DNA of 37,746 nucleotides, from assembly GCA_900550365.1 (NCBI GenBank), contig URRR01000025.1:1-37746 (forward strand). The letters are read 5' to 3'. Numbering within the stretch: the stretch's first letter is position 1; every line of letters starts with the position of its first letter. Positions 7,401 to 16,289 of this stretch are shown here, one piece after another. Under the pieces are notes generated by a model. It worked only from the letters and a program-made list of their open reading frames with translations. It did no database searches and was not told where the DNA came from. The position numbers and the translations under genes are program-made. This DNA comes from an uncultured Prevotella sp. Its GTDB lineage: Bacteria; Bacteroidota; Bacteroidia; Bacteroidales; Bacteroidaceae.

Positions 7401-9980
7401 ATGAAACAGTTACAGACATTATTATTGTGCCTGCTGTTACCCATGACCGTTTTAGCGTCGGCATGGGACGAAGCTAAGTACAAGCAAATCGAAAAAAGCA
7501 TCAGGATGCCGGTTTTCCCCGACCGCACGTATGACATAACGAAATACGGCGCGTCACTGAAAGCCACACCCGCACAGAACCAGAAGGCGATAAACAAGGC
7601 TATCGAAGCCTGCTCGAAAGCTGGAGGCGGACGTGTGGTGATACCCGCCGGCACATGGCAGACGGGCGCAATAAGGATGAAAAGCCACGTCAACCTCGTT
7701 ATAGAGAAAGGCGCTACGCTGTTCTTCGCGTTTGACCGTGCCCTCTATCCGTTGGTAGAGACGCGCTGGGAAGGTCTCGACTGCATCAACTATTCACCCT
7801 TGATTTATGCCTATAAAGAAACAGACATCGCCATAACCGGCGAAGGAACAATTGACGGCAACGGCTCTGACGACACATGGTGGCTCATGAGCGGCAAGAC
7901 GCCGAAAAGCCGCGACATCGTTGTCGAGGAGAAACAGCAGAACCCCGGCGGACGTGCCGACCTGCTGAAAATGGCTGAAGACGGCGTGCCTTTGGAGCAG
8001 CGCGTGTTCGGCCCGGGCAAAGGTCTGCGTCCGCAGATGGTCAACTTCAATCATTGCGACGGCATACTGATTGAGGGCGTAACAATGATACGCTCGCCGT
8101 TCTGGGTAATGCATCCACTTCTGAGCAAGAACATCACCGTAAGAAACGTGACCGTGCATAACGACGGCCCTAACGGTGACGGCTGCGACCCCGAGTCGTG
8201 CGAGAACGTTCTGATTGAGAACTGCGTGTTTGACACCGGTGACGACTGCATCGCCATCAAGAGCGGACGCAACGAGGACGGACGCGAGGGCGGTAAAGGA
8301 CGCTACACGGGCATACCGAGCAAGAACATAATTGTACGCGGCTGCGTGATGAAAGACGGTCATGGCGGCGTGGTTATAGGTTCTGAAATATCAGGAGGCT
8401 GCAACAATGTGTTCGTAGAGAACTGCAAAATGGACAGTCCTAACCTTGACCGTATCCTGCGCATCAAGACTAACTCTTGCCGTGGAGGCGTGATAGAAGA
8501 CATCTATATGCGCAACGTTGAAGTAGGCCAGTGCGCCGAAGCCGTGCTGAAAATCAATCTTGACTATGACCCGAAGGAAGTGGGTAAACGTGGCTTCTAC
8601 CCTATCGTGCGCAACGTCTACATGGAGAATGTAACCTGCCAGAAGAGCAAGTACGGCGTAATGGTAGTGGCGTTTGACGACCGCACCAACGTTTACAACA
8701 TCAATGTAAAGAACTGTAAGTTTGACGGTGTTTACGGAAAACCGGTCTACATCACCGGTCAGACACGTGACATGAACTATGATAATCTGTTTATCAACGG
8801 CTCACTTGTTCTCTCTGAATATCCTTACAAGTATTACAGCGAGTGGCTTACTCATTCTGAAATGCAGCGTTATCCCGACCCTTGTATGCTCGACTTCGCC
8901 AAGAAGCCAAAGTGGGGATACGTTGTAGGCATAGAGCAGGAGGCAATGCTCGACACTTATCTTGCCTACAAAGATGAGAGCATCATCAATTACCTGAGGC
9001 AATATCCCGAAAAGATGATTGACGAGAAAGGCAACATCACGGGTTACAAATACGAGGACTTCAATCTTGACAACACTCGTCCGGGCCGCTATATCCTGCG
9101 TATGTACCAGCTCGCACCCGAAAAGAAACTCGAGAAGGCGCTGAAGACTATCTTCAAGCAGCTTGAGAAGCAGCCCCGCACGGAGGACGGCGTATGGTGG
9201 CACAAGGCCATATACGCTCATCAGGTATGGCTTGACGGAGTCTACATGGGTCATCCGTTCTACACGATGGCAGCCCCGATACTTAAAGGCGAGAAGAAGG
9301 CAAAGAAATATTATGACGACGCTTTCGAGCAGATAAGCAAGACATACAAGCGCACTTACGACGAGAAGACCGGGCTGTGGAAACACGCATGGGACGAGAC
9401 TCACAAGATGTTCTGGGCTAATCCCGAGACCGGACTGTCGCAGCACACATGGGCACGCGCTCAAGGCTGGTTCGCAATGGCTATACTTGAAGTGCTCGAT
9501 GCTCTGCCGCAGGACTATGAGAACCGTGGAAAACTGATTGACATGCTTAATCATGTAATGAAAGCCACTGTGAAATATCAGGACAAGAAAACCGGCGTAT
9601 GGTATGACGTCATGGACGTTAACGACCCGCGCAACTATCTTGAGGCTACGGCATCGTCAATGTTTGCCTACGTTCTGCTTAAGGGCGCACGCCTCGGCTA
9701 CTTCGACAACAGCCTGAAGGAAGCCGGACTTAAGGCTTACCACGGCATACTGAAAGAGTTTGTCAAGGTCAATGCAGACAAGTCTCTCTCGCTTACACGC
9801 TGCTGCGAGGTGTCAGGTCTGGGTCCTGACAATCCCAAGAGCCGCCGCCGCGACGGTTCGTTTGAGTATTACATCAGCGAGCCGATCCGTGACAACGACG
9901 GCAAAGGCGTAGGCCCGTTCATCTGGGCTTCGCTCGAAATGGAACGCCTCGGCTACGACGTGCAGTCATTGAACAAATAA
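7401..9980 (+). CDS. Bifunctional GH28 polygalacturonase - GH105 unsaturated glucuronyl/galacturonyl hydrolase
   Basis: An 859-residue exported or periplasmic fusion enzyme for pectin oligosaccharides. From the ATG at 7401 the protein begins with a signal peptide (MKQLQTLLLCLLLPMTVLAS). Residues about 30-480 are a GH28 beta-helix with all catalytic blocks: GPNGDGCDP (D260), DTGDDCIAIKSG (D281, D282), GHGG (H321) and RILRIK. Residues about 505-855 are a GH105 (YteR/RhiN-like) alpha/alpha barrel with VWLDGVYM (D612, the YteR catalytic-Asp position) and HTWARAQGW. GH28 would hydrolyse galacturonide linkages, and GH105 would remove the 4,5-unsaturated residue left by pectate lyases, so the fusion joins successive steps. 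The lyase genes alongside fit this. No exported-protein sorting tail is present, unlike the other secreted enzymes here, which suggests a periplasmic location. Whether GH28 is endo- or exo-acting, or prefers rhamnogalacturonan, is not resolved. Confidence 0.92.
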   Translation: MKQLQTLLLCLLLPMTVLASAWDEAKYKQIEKSIRMPVFPDRTYDITKYGASLKATPAQNQKAINKAIEACSKAGGGRVVIPAGTWQTGAIRMKSHVNLVIEKGATLFFAFDRALYPLVETRWEGLDCINYSPLIYAYKETDIAITGEGTIDGNGSDDTWWLMSGKTPKSRDIVVEEKQQNPGGRADLLKMAEDGVPLEQRVFGPGKGLRPQMVNFNHCDGILIEGVTMIRSPFWVMHPLLSKNITVRNVTVHNDGPNGDGCDPESCENVLIENCVFDTGDDCIAIKSGRNEDGREGGKGRYTGIPSKNIIVRGCVMKDGHGGVVIGSEISGGCNNVFVENCKMDSPNLDRILRIKTNSCRGGVIEDIYMRNVEVGQCAEAVLKINLDYDPKEVGKRGFYPIVRNVYMENVTCQKSKYGVMVVAFDDRTNVYNINVKNCKFDGVYGKPVYITGQTRDMNYDNLFINGSLVLSEYPYKYYSEWLTHSEMQRYPDPCMLDFAKKPKWGYVVGIEQEAMLDTYLAYKDESIINYLRQYPEKMIDEKGNITGYKYEDFNLDNTRPGRYILRMYQLAPEKKLEKALKTIFKQLEKQPRTEDGVWWHKAIYAHQVWLDGVYMGHPFYTMAAPILKGEKKAKKYYDDAFEQISKTYKRTYDEKTGLWKHAWDETHKMFWANPETGLSQHTWARAQGWFAMAILEVLDALPQDYENRGKLIDMLNHVMKATVKYQDKKTGVWYDVMDVNDPRNYLEATASSMFAYVLLKGARLGYFDNSLKEAGLKAYHGILKEFVKVNADKSLSLTRCCEVSGLGPDNPKSRRRDGSFEYYISEPIRDNDGKGVGPFIWASLEMERLGYDVQSLNK

Positions 9981-9990
9981 ATATCACCAT

Positions 9991-10053
9991 AAGTAAGGAC
10001 AGCAGCTTTTGCCATTAACATGGCTCAAAGCGTCTGTCCTTACTTCTTTTTCT
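9991..10053 (+). terminator. Terminator after the GH28-GH105 gene
   Basis: AAGTAAGGACAG pairs with CTGTCCTTACTT, and a second inner stem (GCTTTTGCCAT with ATGGCTCAAAGC) extends the hairpin. CTTTTTCTT follows. A further small hairpin, CCGCAAGCCTTGCGG, lies at about 10056-10070. Confidence 0.75.
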
Positions 10054-10124
10054 TACCGCAAGCCTTGCGGACTTAATAAAAACATCTGAGAATAACATTA
10101 CTAAAACAAATAAAACGACTGATT

Positions 10125-11894
10125 ATGAAAAGAAAACTTTTACTCTTAGCAGCAGCGGCTCTCGGCTCAGCCGCCACGTTCGCGCAAAGTGATGCGCCTG
10201 CATTCCCCGGAGCCGAAGGCCACGGACGATATGTAACGGGCGGACGAGGCGGAGAAGTCAGAGTTGTAACTACACTTGAAGACACAGGTAAAGAAGGTTC
10301 GTTAAGGTGGGCTGTAAATGGCGATGATCCAAAAATCGTTGTGTTTAATGTCGGAGGCGTAATACCACTTACAAAAGATTTGGAGATCGGTGCAAACACT
10401 ACAATCGCAGGTCAGACTGCTCCCTACCCCGGAATAACATTGCGTTATTACACGGTTCGCCCTGATGGTGACAACGTGATAATGCGCTTTATCCGTGTAC
10501 GCCGTGGACAGGAAAAAGATGTTAATGACGGTGCTGACGCCATCTGGACAAGAGAACATAAGAGAGTAATACTCGACCATTGTTCTTTCAGTTGGAGCAT
10601 TGACGAGGTTGCATCTTTCTACGATATGAATAATTTTACAATGCAGTGGTGTACCATTGCGGAAAGTCTCAATAACGCAGGTCATGATAAAGGTCCACAT
10701 GGCTATGGCGGCATTTGGGGCGGCAAGCTCGCAAGTTTCCACCATAACCTGATAGCCCATGTTACGAACCGTGTGCCACGTTTCAATGGAGCACGTTATA
10801 ACTGGAGCGGATACACAAACAATGACTTGTATGATGAATACAAATGGGCAAACACTGTACAGGCAGAGAACGTTGACTTCCGCAATTGCGTGATGTATAA
10901 CTGGGACAACAGTAACGGATGCTACGGCGGACCTGGCGGTGGACAGATAAACATCGTAAACAATTATTATAAAGGAGGGCCATCAACCCCGGACAACAAA
11001 GCAAATAGAGTAACACAAATCTCTGTAGGAACCAGCGGCAACAGCACCAAAGAGGCATTGAGGAATATGACCAGCCGGTACTACATCAACGGCAATACCA
11101 CTGAAACAAATTCAGGTACAGTCACTGAAAACAGAGACTGGAACGGCGTTGACTATGACAGTGGGGTGTTTACCATTGATGGTGAGAGATGGAGTGCTGA
11201 CCCAAATAATTACTATGGTGACGCTGTTGAACATAGAGATATAAACGGTGTATCATGCGTACGCATAAGAATGGACAATCCAGCACCTACCGATGAAGTA
11301 ACCACTCACTCCGCAGAAAACGCGCTGAGCATGGTTATGGAATATTGCGGTGCTTCACTTTACCGCGATGACGTTGACACACGTTATATGGAGGAAGTTG
11401 AAACAGGAACAGCGACATACACCGGCTCTGTGACAAAACAGGAAGGTCTTATTGACGTTGTTGCTGACGTTAATGGATATACCGAGGAGACCTTCGAGAA
11501 AGGCTCTCGCCCTGCGGGATACGACACTGACGGTGACGGAATGCCGGATGAATGGGAGGAAGCGAATAATCTTAATCCAAATAATGCTTCTGACGCTAAC
11601 GCTTATACCATTGACACCAAAGGCTGGTACACCAACGTTGAGGTTTATCTTAACTCGATAGTTGAGCACATCGTAAAAGCGCAGAACGAAGATGCCGAAA
11701 GTGCTGTTGATGAGTATTATCCACAATGCGTATCTACCGGCATCTCGACAATACCGGCCGTAAGCTCAGAGGTTGAGAAGATAGAATATTACACATTAGA
11801 CGGCGTTAAGCTGAACGAGCCTGTCAAAGGCATCAACATCCGCAAGATTACTTTCACTAACGGCAAAACCGAAACTGACAAAGTAATCAAATAG
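10125..11894 (+). CDS. Secreted pectate lyase, polysaccharide lyase family 1
   Basis: A 589-residue exported lyase expected to cleave de-esterified homogalacturonan by calcium-dependent beta-elimination. A signal peptide ends at about residue 20 (ATFAQ). The PL1 beta-helix spans about 25-420, with the typical start AFPGAEGHGRYVTGGRGG, the DHCSFSWSIDE strand (151-161), HHNLIAH (206-212) and RVPRF (216-220), which holds the candidate catalytic Arg. Residues 467-478 (DTDGDGMPDEWE) form a calcium-binding thrombospondin-type-3-like motif, followed by YTNVEVYLNSIV, which is common in Bacteroidota PL1 enzymes. The C-terminus (YYTLDGVKL...VKGINI) is a sorting-like tail. A strong terminator precedes the gene and no clear -7 box was seen in the 70-base gap before the ATG, so its promoter is unclear. 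It is paralogous to the lyase at 12262-14403. Confidence 0.93.
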   Translation: MKRKLLLLAAAALGSAATFAQSDAPAFPGAEGHGRYVTGGRGGEVRVVTTLEDTGKEGSLRWAVNGDDPKIVVFNVGGVIPLTKDLEIGANTTIAGQTAPYPGITLRYYTVRPDGDNVIMRFIRVRRGQEKDVNDGADAIWTREHKRVILDHCSFSWSIDEVASFYDMNNFTMQWCTIAESLNNAGHDKGPHGYGGIWGGKLASFHHNLIAHVTNRVPRFNGARYNWSGYTNNDLYDEYKWANTVQAENVDFRNCVMYNWDNSNGCYGGPGGGQINIVNNYYKGGPSTPDNKANRVTQISVGTSGNSTKEALRNMTSRYYINGNTTETNSGTVTENRDWNGVDYDSGVFTIDGERWSADPNNYYGDAVEHRDINGVSCVRIRMDNPAPTDEVTTHSAENALSMVMEYCGASLYRDDVDTRYMEEVETGTATYTGSVTKQEGLIDVVADVNGYTEETFEKGSRPAGYDTDGDGMPDEWEEANNLNPNNASDANAYTIDTKGWYTNVEVYLNSIVEHIVKAQNEDAESAVDEYYPQCVSTGISTIPAVSSEVEKIEYYTLDGVKLNEPVKGINIRKITFTNGKTETDKVIK

Positions 11895-11999
11895 ATTGTT
11901 CAGAGACAAGCAGACAAGGAGAAGCCCCTCCCAACCTCCCCTGTGGGGAGGAGGTAAACAAGCAAACAAGGAGATTTGCCTTGCTGCATAACATACAAC

Positions 12000-12040
12000 A
12001 AAAACGGTCTTCATATTCAGTGAAGGCCGTTTTTTGTTTC
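12000..12040. terminator. Bidirectional terminator between convergent lyase genes
   Basis: AAAACGGTCTTCA pairs with TGAAGGCCGTTTT, with T-runs available in both directions. It lies between the convergent PL1 genes and is part of the inverted repeat; the same hairpin recurs at 30136-30173. Confidence 0.8.
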
Positions 12041-12093
12041 GGCGGATTTTCTGTTCTGTATCGGCGGATTTGCAAATCATAAGTGGTTCTGTA

Positions 12094-12212
12094 TCGGCGG
12101 ATTTGCAATCCGCCGAAATTGAGTATTAGGATTTGCAATCCTAAAAAACAATAGACTTATTTGACGGATTAAAAATCCTGATACTCACACCTGCGGATTA
12201 CAAATCCGCAGG
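12094..12212 (-). repeat. Composite palindromic element, copy A
   Basis: Read on the minus strand it has four short dyads in fixed order: CCTGCGGATTTGTAATCCGC; GGATTTTTAATCC; AGGATTGCAAATCCT; GGCGGATTGCAAATCCGCC. The two inner dyads with their TGAGTAT/ATACTCA borders can also pair with each other. Other copies lie at 22319, 29750 and 29993. Copies A and D are nearly identical, including their flanks. Confidence 0.85.
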
Positions 12213-12261
12213 AACAGAGGAACAGAATATGCTTACACATTTATCTGCGCTGCATTCTTTC

Positions 12262-14403
12262 TTAATTCTTCACAAACTTCTTGTCGTCACGTATATATAT
12301 GCCGCGCGGCAGTGGTTCCTTCACCTCCATTCCCTGAAGGTTATATATCCTGCCGTCAGGTTTTCGCTCAATGGTAACTTCGCTTATACCCGTAGAAGTA
12401 ATCACGGTAAGGTTCAGTTTCAGGGCGCACTGCTTGCCCTTTATGGAGAATGTAAGACTTCCTTCGGCAGGCGTCGCCAGCTCTATGTCGTAAGTCCTGT
12501 AAACGGGCTGACCGTTAGCCTTTGCTGGAAATACGTATTCAGTATCATCATACTCCATACCGCCCACTTCGGCTAAATAGCTGTCCATCTCCGGATACTT
12601 GTTATATCCATAGAAATTGATTTTCGACACCTTCTTACCCTCAGGTATGTTGATTGTGAACGGCACAGCCGAGAACTTAACAAGGTCTGTTCCGCTCTCC
12701 TTCTCATATTTCTTATCTCCACTGTTGCTTACACTGAAGCCGTTGTCAAAATACCATGTGCAGAGGTCGGCAGAAGATTCGTTATAGGTGTTTTGCGACA
12801 GCTCGTACACAGTGCCTTCGTCCGGCCCGTCGTCTACAAATATGTCGTTGTTCCCGAGCAGAGTACCACCCGCGTTGCCGCCGTCCATGATGCTCTGTAC
12901 CAGACTGTTCATGTACACTTCAAGATTGGTATATCCTGAGCCGTCAGCGCTCAGCCATGCGCCGTCGGCTGCGTCGTTCCGGTCAAGTCCGTTGGCATCT
13001 TCCCAATCGTCAGGCATGCCGTCACGGTCAGTATCCGCCGGAGCGGCCTCGCTTTTCAGCTCAGGCCACGGACTCCAGTCTGCGCCGGCGTCGGTTACAG
13101 CCTGCTTGAGGTCGTCCTGCGTGTCGATAATGCCGGGCAGTTCTTTTGTAGCCTCTGATGTTCCGGTGCATGATGCGCCGCCGTTGCGGGTGTTGTCTAC
13201 GATAAGCGCGTCAACCCAGTCACGATGCAGCGAAGCGCCGGCGTAATCCAGCACACGTTCGTAAGCGTCTTCTGCCGAATGCGTAGTTACGCTGACAAAC
13301 CGGATAGGCTCATCAAGGCGCATATTTGCTTTTGACTCCTCCGTCAGCATGTTGTCCAGCTTACTGTTGTCGTCAAACTGGTTGTAAATGCCGTAAGTCC
13401 AGTTGTCCTGCGTCACCTTGGGCTGTGCCGGATTTACGTTGCCGTCAACGTAGAACGTGCCCCACTTGTGCAGTGCAGGATACCAGTCGTTCGGTGTGCC
13501 GTCGTCGTTTGTGCAATAATCCAACGTGCGTATGCCTATTTTCGCTATGCGCTGTTGTGTCTCTGTGCCTTTTGTCAGCGTTGCAGGACCGGGCTTGTAA
13601 TAGTTGTTCACGATGTTCACGTTCATCGCCTCGCCGCCGTAGCATCCGTTGCCGGCCCAGTTGTAGAACACGTTGTTGCGCATATCCATGCGCTCGTCAA
13701 GCTGCGTTCCCGGACGCGGGCCGAGGCGTGGCACGCGGCTTTCGTGGTGAGCCAGCAGATTGTGGTGATAGCTTGCGCCCGAGCCGCCCCAGTTGCCGCC
13801 GTAGCCGTGCGTGCCTTTCGAGTGTCCGGCGTCGCGCAGGCTCTGCGAGGCGATACACCATTGCACGGTGGTGTTCTTGCTGCCGTACACAGACAGACAC
13901 TCATCGATGCTCCAGCTTACCGAGCAGTGGTCGATGATGATGTTCTCGTTGTCCATTCCGCCGAGGCCGTCGCCCTCATGTTCGGCAACATACTTGTTGC
14001 CGAGGCGGAAGCGCATGAAGCGGATAATCACGTTGTCGGCCGAGATAACGAAAGGAAAGTCAGCGATGCAGATGCCGTCGCCCGGCGCGGTCTGTCCTGC
14101 TATCGTAACGTCATCTTTATTCAGCTTAAGCTCTCTCGTAAGATGTATTGTGCCCGAGACATCGAACACAATGGTGCGGCTGCCGCTTCGTTCGCACGCC
14201 CAGCGGAATGTTCCCTCGCTGCCGTCGTCGGTGAGCTTCGTCACATGATACACCGCCCCGCCGCGTCCGCCGGTGGTGTAGCGGCCGAAGCCCTCGGCTC
14301 CGGGGAATGCCGGTGTAAGCTCCTCCTGCGCCGATGCGGCGGAGGGGACTAACAGACATGCAGTCATCAGGAGCGATTGTAATAAATGTTTTATATGTAT
14401 CAT
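12262..14403 (-). CDS. Secreted pectate lyase, PL1, with an extra C-terminal beta domain
   Basis: A 713-residue exported pectate lyase, paralogous to the one at 10125-11894. A signal peptide covers residues 1-25 (SAASAQ). The PL1 helix spans about 30-405: AFPGAEGFGRYTTGGRGG, DHCSVSWSIDE (158-168), HHNLLAHHESRVPRLGPR (R223/R226 region, candidate catalytic Arg). A DTDRDGMPDDWE calcium motif lies at 457-468. Residues about 540-668 form an additional beta-rich domain absent from the other lyase, possibly carbohydrate-binding. The tail IYNLQG...RGIYI...KKFVKN is the exported-protein sorting tail. A hairpin at 14523-14571 separates it from the susCD operon, so it is probably transcribed on its own; no convincing -7 box was seen (TTGCTTTG at about 14485 has one mismatch). 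Coding sequence here looks GC-richer than in the neighbouring susD genes. Confidence 0.93.
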   Translation of the reverse strand: MIHIKHLLQSLLMTACLLVPSAASAQEELTPAFPGAEGFGRYTTGGRGGAVYHVTKLTDDGSEGTFRWACERSGSRTIVFDVSGTIHLTRELKLNKDDVTIAGQTAPGDGICIADFPFVISADNVIIRFMRFRLGNKYVAEHEGDGLGGMDNENIIIDHCSVSWSIDECLSVYGSKNTTVQWCIASQSLRDAGHSKGTHGYGGNWGGSGASYHHNLLAHHESRVPRLGPRPGTQLDERMDMRNNVFYNWAGNGCYGGEAMNVNIVNNYYKPGPATLTKGTETQQRIAKIGIRTLDYCTNDDGTPNDWYPALHKWGTFYVDGNVNPAQPKVTQDNWTYGIYNQFDDNSKLDNMLTEESKANMRLDEPIRFVSVTTHSAEDAYERVLDYAGASLHRDWVDALIVDNTRNGGASCTGTSEATKELPGIIDTQDDLKQAVTDAGADWSPWPELKSEAAPADTDRDGMPDDWEDANGLDRNDAADGAWLSADGSGYTNLEVYMNSLVQSIMDGGNAGGTLLGNNDIFVDDGPDEGTVYELSQNTYNESSADLCTWYFDNGFSVSNSGDKKYEKESGTDLVKFSAVPFTINIPEGKKVSKINFYGYNKYPEMDSYLAEVGGMEYDDTEYVFPAKANGQPVYRTYDIELATPAEGSLTFSIKGKQCALKLNLTVITSTGISEVTIERKPDGRIYNLQGMEVKEPLPRGIYIRDDKKFVKN

Positions 14404-14522
14404 TGTTAGTTTGTTTTTTGATTGTTGCGGTTATTGTAGTTGATTTAATGTTGCATGCAGGCAGAAGCCTTTTATATTGCATACGGCTGCAAAGCAATGT
14501 GTGGCCACAACTCTTATAATAA

Positions 14523-14571
14523 CATAAAAAGACAAAAGATGTAGCAGAGATATCCACTACATCTTTGTCTT
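14523..14571 (-). terminator. Terminator of the left susC-susD-lipoprotein operon
   Basis: On the minus strand AAGACAAAGATGTAG pairs with CTACATCTTTTGTCTT, followed by TTTATGTT. It lies 11 bases after the lipoprotein stop codon and before the pectate lyase gene. Confidence 0.8.
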
Positions 14572-14581
14572 ATATGAATTA

Positions 14582-16261
14582 TTAGTTAAGCCAGCGCGGG
14601 TCACCGGCTTCAACATTTCTCACGTCAATAGTAAAGTCTCCGTTCACCGGGTCAACGAATACGGTTGACGAATTGTCGCTTAATTGAACTGTAGGCTCGA
14701 ACGCGTTGCTTGACAAAACGAAATCACTTGTAAAGTAAACTTCTGTTATTGAGAGACTGCTTGTACCGCGTATGCCTCGGCAGTTTGACGGGTCTGGGCT
14801 CAATGCGAAAATACATCTTGTGAGATTTACGTTCAGGTTCGGACAGTTATTACCGTCAATGAAATAGCGACCGCTTGCCGGACCGTTGTAGAACGTACAG
14901 TCACTGATGTTAATCGTTCCAGTGTTACTGCCCGTAACTTCAATATATGAACGTGCGAACGTATTAAATGTTGAGTTCGTTATGTTTACAGTGTTCACAG
15001 TGTATGCGGCATCATTCCAATAAAGAACTGAATAACCGTTGCCATGTGACATATTCGTTGCTACGCAGTTGTCGATATTCACTTCGTTTATTGTCTTGAT
15101 ACTGTTACTTTGCAGACGGATAAGACTTCTTTCAAAGTCTTTCATCGTACAGTCCGTAAATGAAAGATCACCGCCTATTGTTGTAGCGTCAGACTGGTTA
15201 ATGAAATACTGACATCCTCCGTCAACGAGCTGCACGTTTTCGAAACGTATGTAAGAGTGAGAACCACTGATATCCAGACTCTTTACCATGTTCAGTATTG
15301 GAGCATCACCTCCGGCCAGACCGAAGAATGTTACAGACATGCCTTCAGGTATTGCAACACTTGTTTCATTACCTGTTTCTTCATCAGTACCGTGTACGTC
15401 AATAGTAGTTCCGGCTGTAATACCTATGGTTACACTGTAGTTATTCGGATCAGCAGCCGCAGCCTTGGCTTCCTCTGCTATTTGGTCTATAAGTTCCTGA
15501 CTTAACACGGTTACAGTAGCCGGCATGTAATATCTATATTCAGCATCCGGCATTGCAGCCATTGTTGCAAGTGTCAGCGAGCCGCGTCTCTTGTCTCCAT
15601 TGAATATTTCAAATACGTAAGTGGTTGACGGAGTAAGGTTTTCAACCCTGTACTCACCATTTGCAACAGCATCAGGATCTGCCGTAAGGTCAATGTCCTG
15701 TACGATTGTTCCGTCAGGAGTAGAAACCGTCAGTCTCGTTACGTCAGTTCCGGCAGGAGACCATGTCAGGCGCATATATGTATCACCACGGTCAGTGGCA
15801 GGAACATCATTAAATATCTGTTCTGCCAGTGTCGTGAACGAAGTACCGCCGTCACCGTTGTCAAAATAAACCCAGTTTGATTCTGCTGTCTGTGATGACA
15901 TTGCCTTAATACGGAGATAGTACTTTGTCTCACCAGTGAGACCTCGGATTGTGTCGGGAGATGTTGTTATACTTCTGTCTTCACCGAATACTATCGACCC
16001 TTCAGACTCGCCCATACCAATCTCATCGGTCAGCGAATCAGTGCTTACTTCTATTATATAATACTCTGTGCCTCTGTAGCCTTCAAACTCCACTTCTGCC
16101 CAAGTGTCGCCTTCGGTTACATCGAGAGCGTCGTTTGCCACACTAAACAGGCGGTCATGTGAGCTGTCCGTACTCCAATCGTTGTCGTCTGTACATGAGA
16201 CAACGAAAAGACTGAGTGCCAAAGCCATTGTGTAGCAGTATATTCTCTTAAAAGTTTTCAT
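14582..16261 (-). CDS. Surface lipoprotein with fibronectin-III-like and beta-helix (DUF4957/DUF5123-type) domains
   Basis: A 559-residue predicted outer-membrane lipoprotein in the SusE/SusF position of the left PUL operon. The lipobox FVVSC places the lipidated Cys at residue 23, followed by acidic residues (TDDND), consistent with surface export in Bacteroidota. Residues about 40-235 resemble two fibronectin-III-like modules (LTGETKYYLRIKA; LTPSTTYVFEI). Residues about 245-480 are right-handed beta-helix-like (IRFENVQLVDGG, VNIDNCVATNMS, INISDCTFYNG). The last about 80 residues (VFVDPVNGDFTID...GDPRW) match the DUF5123-type ending. No lyase catalytic residues were recognised, so a pectin-binding role is inferred. 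It follows susD by 28 bases and is paralogous to the protein at 27936-29534. Confidence 0.85.
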   Translation of the reverse strand: MKTFKRIYCYTMALALSLFVVSCTDDNDWSTDSSHDRLFSVANDALDVTEGDTWAEVEFEGYRGTEYYIIEVSTDSLTDEIGMGESEGSIVFGEDRSITTSPDTIRGLTGETKYYLRIKAMSSQTAESNWVYFDNGDGGTSFTTLAEQIFNDVPATDRGDTYMRLTWSPAGTDVTRLTVSTPDGTIVQDIDLTADPDAVANGEYRVENLTPSTTYVFEIFNGDKRRGSLTLATMAAMPDAEYRYYMPATVTVLSQELIDQIAEEAKAAAADPNNYSVTIGITAGTTIDVHGTDEETGNETSVAIPEGMSVTFFGLAGGDAPILNMVKSLDISGSHSYIRFENVQLVDGGCQYFINQSDATTIGGDLSFTDCTMKDFERSLIRLQSNSIKTINEVNIDNCVATNMSHGNGYSVLYWNDAAYTVNTVNITNSTFNTFARSYIEVTGSNTGTINISDCTFYNGPASGRYFIDGNNCPNLNVNLTRCIFALSPDPSNCRGIRGTSSLSITEVYFTSDFVLSSNAFEPTVQLSDNSSTVFVDPVNGDFTIDVRNVEAGDPRWLN

Positions 16262-16289
16262 CTTTTTAATGCTTTAGATTTCGCTTATT

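Larger units (their letters stand above)
11910..12212. repeat. Left copy of the long inverted repeat bracketing the 18-kb susCD block
   Basis: This 303-bp intergenic stretch is nearly identical, in inverted orientation, to 29993-30262. Its parts in order are: a CCCCTCCCAACCTCCCC-type GC-rich patch, a bidirectional terminator hairpin, a segment with GGCGGATTTGC palindromes, and a full composite palindromic element at 12094-12212. Compared with the right copy it carries an extra unit of about 33 bp, because GTTCTGTATCGGCGGATTTG occurs at both 12053 and 12086. It starts 15 bases after the pectate lyase stop codon. The rest of the gap, 12213-12261, holds no feature I can name. Confidence 0.85.

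Noticed and set aside
11910..12212. Inverted repeats as ends of an insertion sequence or transposon
   Set aside because: No transposase or integrase gene was found anywhere in the window and no target-site duplication was evident; kept as a long inverted repeat only.
13468..14352. A long open frame (294 codons) on the plus strand opposite the pectate lyase gene
   Set aside because: It is antisense to a clear PL1 lyase in GC-rich sequence, and its translation has low-complexity Val/Ala/Arg/His composition without any recognisable domain.
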